From the NCBI GenBank assembly GCA_946184255.1, contig CAMHFA010000013.1, positions 1-11,805 of the forward strand: a DNA stretch of 11,805 nucleotides, written 5' to 3'. Numbering within the stretch: position 1 is the stretch's first letter; each line of letters starts with the position of its first letter. Shown piece by piece: positions 7,333 to 11,805 of this stretch. Position numbers and translations under genes: made by a program. The notes under the pieces were generated by a model. That model did not search any database and had not been told where the DNA came from. It was given only the letters and a program-made list of their open reading frames with translations. The DNA comes from an uncultured Bacteroidales bacterium. Its GTDB lineage: Bacteria; Bacteroidota; Bacteroidia; Bacteroidales; UBA932.

Positions 7333-8556
7333 TTAAACAAGCATTGAAATTGCTTTTTCAAGAGCCTTTACAAAAGACTCGACTTCTTCCATCGTGTTGT
7401 AAGGAGCTAGAGAAACTCTGATCATGCCCGTAACTCCAAACCGGTCCATAAGGGGTTCCGCACACATCTGACCCGACCTGACAGCAACTCCCATCTTGTC
7501 CAGAATTAAAGCAAGATCCTCATGATGGGCACCTTCCACTACGAAAGAGAAGAGAGGTATCTTTGTCTCTGTTCCACGTGGAACGCCGAATAATCTAATA
7601 TTTTTAGACTTGAGGGCTGAATATAAATACTCTTCAACAGCTGCCGTTTCTTTAAGAAGCCTGTCATCCTCAAGAATCTGCCTGACGAAAGAGATCGAAT
7701 CCTTAAGGGTCGGTACAGCATTTATGTTCTGGGTTCCTGCTTCAAACTTCCCGGGAAGAGGGGCATAAGTGCTTCCCGAGAATTTTACAGAACCTATCAT
7801 CTCTCCCCCACCCATAAAAGGAACCATCTGTTCCAGCCACTTTTTCTTTCCGTAAAGGACGCCGGTTCCGGTCGCCGCATAAAGCTTATGCCCTGAGAAA
7901 GCATAGAAATCACAATCCAAATCCTGAACATCGGCCCCTACATGGACTATTCCCTGAGCGCCGTCTATCAAAACAGGGCAACTAGCTGAGTGACAAATAT
8001 TTACAATATCTTTAACAGGATTGATTATGCCAAGTACGTTTGAAACTTGAGTTACTGCCACAAGTTTTGTCCTTGGGGATATGAGTGATTTGAGGTCATC
8101 AACCTTAAGGTGACCTTCGTCGTCAATTCCAAGGACTTTAAGGACGGCTTTCTTCCTCTCACAGAGCAATTGCCATGGAATAATGTTGGAATGGTGCTCT
8201 TCTTCTGTGACAATGATCTCATCGCCCTCGTGGACGAATGTTTCACCGAACGAATACGCGACAAGGTTGATAGAAGCGGTCGTTCCGGACGTAAAAACAA
8301 TCTCTTCTCTTGAGCCGGCATTTATGAAATCGCGGACAGCATCACGGGTGCTTTCATATTCCTCCGTGGCATCGGAGGCAAGCTTGTGCACGGCACGATG
8401 GATATTGGCGTTGGCACCAAGGGCCAGGCCGTCCATCCTCCTAATCGCGTTTACCAGCCGTTGGGAAGTCGCAGCATTGTCAAAATAGACCAGCGGATGT
8501 CCGTAAACCTGCTGCTGCAGGGCCGGAAACATGCCCCTTATGTCGTTAATTGTCAT
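7333..8556 (-). CDS. sufS: SufS-type cysteine desulfurase
   Basis: A pyridoxal-phosphate enzyme that removes sulfur from cysteine and holds it as a persulfide for Fe-S cluster assembly. Seen: 407 residues from the ATG at 8556, matching E. coli SufS (406). FDNAATSQ is at 25-32, EEEHHSNIIPW at 118-128, DGAQG at 198-202, and the PLP lysine K224 is in SGHKLYA. The persulfide cysteine C365 is in RSGQMCAEPL, a group-II (SufS/CsdA) arrangement. The open frame continues 87 codons further upstream, across the promoter region and antisense to ruvA, with no conserved content; MTINDIRGMFPAL is the normal SufS start. It heads the seven-gene minus-strand run. The sufB, sufC and sufD scaffold genes are not adjacent, since ruvA lies upstream. 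The coding sequence contains a parS-like palindrome at 7571-7584. Confidence 0.96.
   Translation of the reverse strand: MTINDIRGMFPALQQQVYGHPLVYFDNAATSQRLVNAIRRMDGLALGANANIHRAVHKLASDATEEYESTRDAVRDFINAGSREEIVFTSGTTASINLVAYSFGETFVHEGDEIIVTEEEHHSNIIPWQLLCERKKAVLKVLGIDDEGHLKVDDLKSLISPRTKLVAVTQVSNVLGIINPVKDIVNICHSASCPVLIDGAQGIVHVGADVQDLDCDFYAFSGHKLYAATGTGVLYGKKKWLEQMVPFMGGGEMIGSVKFSGSTYAPLPGKFEAGTQNINAVPTLKDSISFVRQILEDDRLLKETAAVEEYLYSALKSKNIRLFGVPRGTETKIPLFSFVVEGAHHEDLALILDKMGVAVRSGQMCAEPLMDRFGVTGMIRVSLAPYNTMEEVESFVKALEKAISMLV
7571..7584. other. parS: parS-like ParB-binding site inside sufS
   Basis: A 14-bp perfect palindrome, GTTCCACGTGGAAC. This is the core of the chromosomal parS centromere, known as TGTTCCACGTGGAACA in Pseudomonas and as a close variant in Bacillus. 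One flanking base fits (T7570) and the other does not (G7585). It codes for Val-Pro-Arg-Gly-Thr in SufS residues ~325-329. A second, better copy lies 2.06 kb away in mnmG. ParB binding is inferred from the match alone. Confidence 0.75.
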
Positions 8557-8627
8557 TTTAGAATACAAATGATGTAAATACAAATTTAACAAATATTCGT
8601 AAATTTGAGCATTGAAAACCTCTGGAT
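8557..8627. promoter_or_regulatory. Divergent promoter region between sufS and ruvA
   Basis: A 71-bp AT-rich gap between the two divergent start codons. It contains a Bacteroidota -7 box in each direction, both reading TAAATTTG (consensus TAnnTTTG). The plus-strand copy at 8600-8607 faces ruvA, ending 20 nt before its ATG. The minus-strand copy at 8588-8581 faces sufS, ending 24 nt before its ATG. No good -33 TTTG sits at the expected spacing for either, so the exact start sites are uncertain. Firing from one box would overlap the other promoter. No operator was recognised. Confidence 0.6.
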
Positions 8628-9218
8628 ATGATCGACTACATAAAGGGAACAATTGCGGAACTCTCCCCCGCTGAACTCGTACTCGAAAACAACGGGATTG
8701 GCTATGGTATCCTGATTTCCTTACAGACTTTCCAGGCTCTTCAGGAAAAGAAGGAAGCGAAGGTTTATATCTTCCATTATCTTCGTGAAGACATGGAGGA
8801 ATATTATGGTTTTGCAACGAAGGATGAGAGAGAGTTGTTTGAGTTGCTTATCAGCGTTTCAGGAATCGGTGTCGCTTCTGCCAGGATGATGCTGTCTTCC
8901 CTTTCTGCAGAAGAGATACGTCAGGCGATCCTGTCCGAGGATGTGGCAAGAATAAAGAGTATTAAAGGAATCGGAGTAAAGAGCGCCCAGAGGATGATCA
9001 TAGAGCTCAAGGACAAGGTCGTCAAGGGAGAGGGTGCAGACACAACTGAATTGTTCGGCGGTGCGGCCCGCAACGAAATCGTCGAAGAAGCCTCCCGCGC
9101 CCTTGTTATGCTCGGTTTCTCCAAGCCCGCTGTCAACAAGGCCATCCAAGCTATTCTCAAGGCAAATCCCAACGCCAAGGTCGAGCAGATCATCAAGTCT
9201 GCGCTTCAGATGATGTAG
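8628..9218 (+). CDS. ruvA: Holliday junction branch migration protein RuvA
   Basis: RuvA binds four-way DNA junctions as a tetramer and loads the RuvB motor during recombinational repair. Seen: 196 residues, close to the E. coli length (203). Residues 1-63 form the OB-fold, beginning MIDYIKGTIAE. Two helix-hairpin-helix motifs follow: SGIGVASARMML at 78-89 and IKGIGVKSAQRMIIELKDK at 112-130. An acidic Gly-rich linker runs to ~147, and residues ~150-196 are the small C-terminal three-helix domain that contacts RuvB (EASRALVMLGFSKPAVNKAI). The ATG at 8628 follows a TAAATTTG promoter box by 20 nt. It is the only complete plus-strand gene here; ruvB and ruvC are not adjacent. It converges with mnmG across the inverted-repeat element at 9224-9353. 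Confidence 0.96.
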   Translation: MIDYIKGTIAELSPAELVLENNGIGYGILISLQTFQALQEKKEAKVYIFHYLREDMEEYYGFATKDERELFELLISVSGIGVASARMMLSSLSAEEIRQAILSEDVARIKSIKGIGVKSAQRMIIELKDKVVKGEGADTTELFGGAARNEIVEEASRALVMLGFSKPAVNKAIQAILKANPNAKVEQIIKSALQMM

Positions 9219-9223
9219 TTATT

Positions 9224-9353
9224 CCAGAGGGGTACTACCACCAGGAACCTTCCTCGCTACGCTCGTCACCCTTCCCACTCGCTTCGCGAGCGGGCCCCTC
9301 CCTCTGGCACGGCCAAGGGCGGCCATGGGTTCCAAGTAGTAGTACTCCTCCGG
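9224..9353. repeat. 130-bp GC-rich imperfect inverted-repeat element between convergent genes
   Basis: The outer arms, 9224-9249 and 9328-9353, are 26 bp each and complementary at 21 positions. Between them lies a second hairpin at 9274-9294: CTCGC, loop TTC, GCGAG, extended by CCC/GGG across one mismatch. A short GGCC repeat pair is at 9311-9324. The stretch is much richer in GC than the other intergenic regions here. The A-run at 9354-9360 follows the structure on the plus strand and so precedes it as a T-run on the minus strand. It is therefore not a canonical Rho-independent terminator for either gene. It could be a dispersed palindromic repeat, a non-autonomous mobile remnant, or a structured transcript end. 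No coding content was recognised, and no target-site duplication was seen. Confidence 0.7.
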
Positions 9354-9360
9354 AAAAAAA

Positions 9361-11223
9361 CTACCTACCGAAATAGACCAGTAAAACAGAGATGTCGGAA
9401 GGGGAGACGCCGGAAATACGAGAGGCTTGGGCGATGGTGCGTGGACGGTAACGTGAGAGCTTCTGGCGGCATTCGATAGACAGGCCGGCGACTTTTTCAA
9501 AATCAAAATCCTGTGGAATAATCAAGTTTTCAAGCCTGGCTATTTTATTGGCGATGGCTTTTTCGCGTTCAATATAACCCTTGTACTTGATTTCGATTTC
9601 CACAGATTCTACTACCTCTTTTGGGAAAATTGTTCCACGTGGAACAATTTTCAACAAATCGTCAAGTTTTGTTTCTGGACGGGCAGCAAGCTCTGCAATC
9701 TTCTTAGAATCCGTCAGGGGGGTGGAATCACAGGCTTGGAGATAGTCATTAACAACATCTGGGCGAACTTTTGTTTTGTAACAGTAATCGCTCAAAATCG
9801 TTGTTTGAGCGTACTTCTGCTGCATTATTGTGTAACGCTCCTCTGTTGCCAGTCCTATTTTATATGACTTTTCAGTCAATCGGAAATCTGCATTATCCTG
9901 TCTGAGTAAAATACGATATTCAGCCCTGGAGGTAAACATCCGATAAGGTTCATCTACACCCTTGGTGACCAAATCATCAATAAGAACTCCAATGTAAGAC
10001 TCATCCCTTCCAAGAATAAAAGGATCTTTCTCCTGTACCTTTAAAGCAGCATTGATTCCGGCGAGCAGGCCTTGTGCTGCGGCTTCTTCATACCCGGTCG
10101 TACCATTGACCTGTCCGGCTAGATAAAGATTCTCTATGTCCTTAAGTTCAAGCGTATCCTTCAACTGTGTAGGATCGAAATAATCATATTCCACGGCATA
10201 AGCCGGCTTGAATATCTTTGCATTTTCAAGCCCTGCTATAGCATGAAGGGCCTCCAATTGGACATCCAAAGGCAAAGAAGAAGAGAAACCTTGAAGATAA
10301 TATTCATTGGTACTCCTGCCTTCCGGCTCAAGGAATAGCTGATGAGAATCGTTATCTGGAAAAACACGAAGTTTATCCTCAATGCTCGGACAATAACGCG
10401 GACCCTTTCCGGTTATCAGACCATTAAGAAGTGGAGAATCTTTGAACCCTGAGCGAAGAATTTCATGGACCTTCTCATTGGTGTGAAGAATAAAGCACGG
10501 CATCTGAGGTTCCCGCCCCTGAACCGAGGAAGGAATATCCAAATAGGAAAACCGTTCAGGTTCCGGATCTCCGAGTTGTTCAAGAAGAGAAGATGTGTCT
10601 ATCGAAGAAATGTTGATTCTTGGGGGAGTGCCGGTCTTCATCCTTCCGGTCTTGAGGCCGAGGCTGGCAAGTTGTTCTGTCAGGCCATGCGAAGAAAGTT
10701 CCCCGATCCGTCCCCCTTCGAAAACAGTGCGTCCGATGAAAAGCTTACCGCCAAGGAAGGTTCCGGCGGTTAAAATAACCGCTCGAGACTTAAAAATTGC
10801 CCCGGTAGTAGTGCGAACACCGCAGATTTTTGAATTCTCAAAGAGGAATAAATTGGCAAAATCTGCGTAAATATCTAATTTACAATTAGTTTCGAGAATT
10901 CTTCTCCAGCATAGGGAAAAGGCCTGTTTATCACACTGTGCCCTGGGACTCCACATGGCTGGTCCCTTGGACCTGTTGAGCATACGAAACTGCAAGGTAG
11001 TGCTGTCCGTAACCAGCCCCATTCGCCCCCCAAGGGCATCTATCTCTCTGACTATCTGGCCTTTAGCTATACCACCTATGGCTGGATTGCAAGACATTCT
11101 CGCAAAACTGCGAAGATCCGCATTGAGCAAAAGGACCGAACAACCAAGATTTGCTGCGGCCATTGCGGCCTCACAGCCGGCATGACCACCTCCAACGACA
11201 ATTATGTCATATAAAGCATCCAT
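9361..11223 (-). CDS. mnmG: tRNA uridine-5-carboxymethylaminomethyl modification enzyme MnmG (GidA)
   Basis: With MnmE, MnmG installs the carboxymethylaminomethyl group on U34 of certain tRNAs, using FAD and a folate carbon donor. Seen: 620 residues, near the usual ~630. The FAD-binding [10 protein letters not shown] is at 11-20. Two conserved cysteines are present: C45 in [12 protein letters not shown] and C278 in [11 protein letters not shown]. The second GidA signature is around [17 protein letters not shown], and the helical C-terminal domain expected to contact MnmE and tRNA ends in the family-like [20 protein letters not shown]. The ATG at 11223 is 5 nt after the ybeY stop codon, so the two form an operon. 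A perfect 28-bp palindrome carrying a parS core lies inside the C-terminal coding region. In many bacteria mnmG sits near the replication origin with rsmG and parAB; those partners are not seen here. Confidence 0.96.
   Translation of the reverse strand: MDALYDIIVVGGGHAGCEAAMAAANLGCSVLLLNADLRSFARMSCNPAIGGIAKGQIVREIDALGGRMGLVTDSTTLQFRMLNRSKGPAMWSPRAQCDKQAFSLCWRRILETNCKLDIYADFANLFLFENSKICGVRTTTGAIFKSRAVILTAGTFLGGKLFIGRTVFEGGRIGELSSHGLTEQLASLGLKTGRMKTGTPPRINISSIDTSSLLEQLGDPEPERFSYLDIPSSVQGREPQMPCFILHTNEKVHEILRSGFKDSPLLNGLITGKGPRYCPSIEDKLRVFPDNDSHQLFLEPEGRSTNEYYLQGFSSSLPLDVQLEALHAIAGLENAKIFKPAYAVEYDYFDPTQLKDTLELKDIENLYLAGQVNGTTGYEEAAAQGLLAGINAALKVQEKDPFILGRDESYIGVLIDDLVTKGVDEPYRMFTSRAEYRILLRQDNADFRLTEKSYKIGLATEERYTIMQQKYAQTTILSDYCYKTKVRPDVVNDYLQACDSTPLTDSKKIAELAARPETKLDDLLKIVPRGTIFPKEVVESVEIEIKYKGYIEREKAIANKIARLENLIIPQDFDFEKVAGLSIECRQKLSRYRPRTIAQASRISGVSPSDISVLLVYFGR
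9625..9652. other. parS: parS-like ParB-binding site in a 28-bp perfect palindrome, inside mnmG
   Basis: The central 16 bp at 9631-9646 are TGTTCCACGTGGAACA, identical to the known Pseudomonas parS consensus. Six further bases on each side are also complementary, giving perfect symmetry from 9625 to 9652. It encodes Lys-Ile-Val-Pro-Arg-Gly-Thr-Ile-Phe in MnmG, so the protein frame is kept. The match and symmetry are seen directly; ParB binding is inferred. Confidence 0.85.
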
Positions 11224-11228
11224 TGAAA

Positions 11229-11648
11229 TCAGACGGACTCCCTGAATTTGAGATAATAGTCTTCCTTCAGGTGAATCTCTTTTTCCTCCTCTGGTGTGTG
11301 ATCATCATAACCGATCAGATGAAGCAGGCCGTGAACTATCACACGGTGAAGTTCCTCTTCAAACTCGACCCCATATTCAATGGCATTCTCGCGAACCGAA
11401 TCAATACTTATGAATAAATCTCCGGAAAGCTTATTCCCTTCGCAATAATCAAAAGTAATGATATCGGTGAAATAGTCATGCTGGAGATACCGCATATTGA
11501 CATCAAGAATATAATTGTCAGAACAAAATATTATGTTAATATCCCCAATCATTCTGATTTCGCTTCCGGCAACAAACTTAAGCCAACGGTTATTGGCCAA
11601 TTTATCCTTGAAAACGAACTTTACATCCTCACAATAGTACCTGATCAT
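11229..11648 (-). CDS. ybeY: Endoribonuclease / rRNA maturation factor YbeY
   Basis: YbeY is a zinc metalloprotein needed for 16S rRNA 3' end maturation and ribosome quality control. Seen: 139 residues. [11 protein letters not shown] at 58-68 matches the usual TDVLSFP region, and [15 protein letters not shown] at 75-89 matches the GDI-x-I segment. The metal site [12 protein letters not shown] is at 106-117. The family pattern is H-x3-H-x5-H. Here H106 and H110 fit, but the third position is D116, with a His one residue later. The ATG at 11648 is preceded by a TAGATTTG promoter box (11671-11664) 15 nt upstream. The stop codon lies 5 nt before mnmG, so the two are probably co-transcribed. Confidence 0.92.
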   Translation of the reverse strand: MIRYYCEDVKFVFKDKLANNRWLKFVAGSEIRMIGDINIIFCSDNYILDVNMRYLQHDYFTDIITFDYCEGNKLSGDLFISIDSVRENAIEYGVEFEEELHRVIVHGLLHLIGYDDHTPEEEKEIHLKEDYYLKFRESV

Positions 11649-11753
11649 GGCTTAAAGTTTCCACAAATCTACAACTATTAATTCAAAAAATTTGAAATGA
11701 AAATTATTATTTATAACTTTGGAAGCCTTATAGGATATTTAATACTCTGAAAT
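11649..11753. promoter_or_regulatory. Divergent promoter region between ybeY and the tonB-like gene
   Basis: A 105-bp AT-rich gap. Toward the plus strand there is a full Bacteroidota promoter: TTTG at 11691-11694, a 19-nt spacer, then TAACTTTG at 11714-11721 (consensus TAnnTTTG). The -7 box ends 32 nt before the ATG at 11754. Toward ybeY, TAGATTTG on the minus strand at 11671-11664 is a good -7 box, but no TTTG lies at the ideal distance. No operator or riboswitch was recognised. Confidence 0.7.
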
Positions 11754-11805
11754 ATGGAAGTTAAGAAAACCGAAAAAGCCAATCTTGAGAACAGGAGACT
11801 GCTCT
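11754..11805 (+). CDS. Start of a TonB-like energy transducer (cut by window end)
   Basis: Only 17 codons are present, reading MEVKKTEKANLENRRLL. This matches from memory the N-terminal cytoplasmic tail common in Bacteroidota TonB proteins (M-E-x-K-K-x-x-K-A-x-L-E-x-x-R), which runs straight into the single membrane helix. Such proteins pass proton-motive energy to outer-membrane TonB-dependent transporters. The ATG is placed by this similarity and by the strong promoter upstream. The rest of the gene lies outside the window, so the call rests on a very short stretch. Confidence 0.6.
   Translation, partial: MEVKKTEKANLENRRLL

Noticed and set aside
8557..8817. 87-codon upstream extension of the sufS frame
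   Set aside because: It crosses the promoter region and runs antisense to ruvA; SufS length and N-terminus fit the ATG at 8556.
9224..9360. Bidirectional Rho-independent terminator
   Set aside because: Hairpins are present but the A-run at 9354-9360 has the wrong polarity for either gene: no T-run follows the structure on either strand.
9219..9506. Minus-strand open frame spanning the ruvA-mnmG gap
   Set aside because: It overlaps the mnmG 3' end in another frame and its remainder is the inverted-repeat element.

Overview
The window looks like chromosomal DNA from a member of Bacteroidota, most likely Bacteroidales. The evidence is as follows. There are Bacteroidota-type promoter boxes (TTTG, 19-nt spacer, TAnnTTTG). 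Start codons lack clear Shine-Dalgarno sequences. Three proteins are predicted lipoproteins with hydrolase domains, and at the right edge there is the start of a TonB-like protein. Eight complete housekeeping or catabolic genes lie on the minus strand in two blocks. One complete gene (ruvA) and one partial gene (tonB-like) are on the plus strand. I cannot assign genus or species.

Layout. Positions 16-8556 (minus strand) form a very tight seven-gene run, transcribed right to left, with gaps of only 1-13 nt: sufS, a sufE-sufT fusion, rbsK, a nucleoside hydrolase lipoprotein, an ADP-ribosylglycohydrolase-like lipoprotein, folK, and a two-enzyme lipoprotein fusing a lactonase beta-propeller to a GH43 glycosidase. 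Divergently from sufS, across a 71-bp AT-rich promoter region, runs ruvA. ruvA converges on a minus-strand ybeY-mnmG pair, and the 142 bp between ruvA and mnmG hold a GC-rich imperfect inverted-repeat element. At the right end, a 105-bp divergent promoter region separates ybeY from the tonB-like start.

How the genes work together. SufS and the SufE-SufT fusion supply sulfur to and help mature Fe-S clusters. The next three genes resemble the enzymatic core of the Bacteroides ribose utilization (rus) system: exported hydrolases that free ribose from nucleosides or ADP-ribose-like compounds, plus a cytosolic ribokinase. No SusC/SusD-like pair or permease is present here. FolK belongs to folate synthesis, and the GH43-lactonase protein probably acts on pentose-containing glycans. 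RuvA (Holliday junction), MnmG (tRNA wobble-uridine modification) and YbeY (rRNA maturation) are core functions.

The most striking non-gene signals are two parS-like palindromes with the core GTTCCACGTGGAAC, 2.06 kb apart. One is in sufS and one is in mnmG; the mnmG copy sits in a perfect 28-bp palindrome. They suggest a ParB-loading region, and so possible nearness to the replication origin. Other points worth a second look are the two gene fusions, the stand-alone rus-like cassette, the inverted-repeat element, and non-canonical active-site residues in the nucleoside hydrolase and YbeY.
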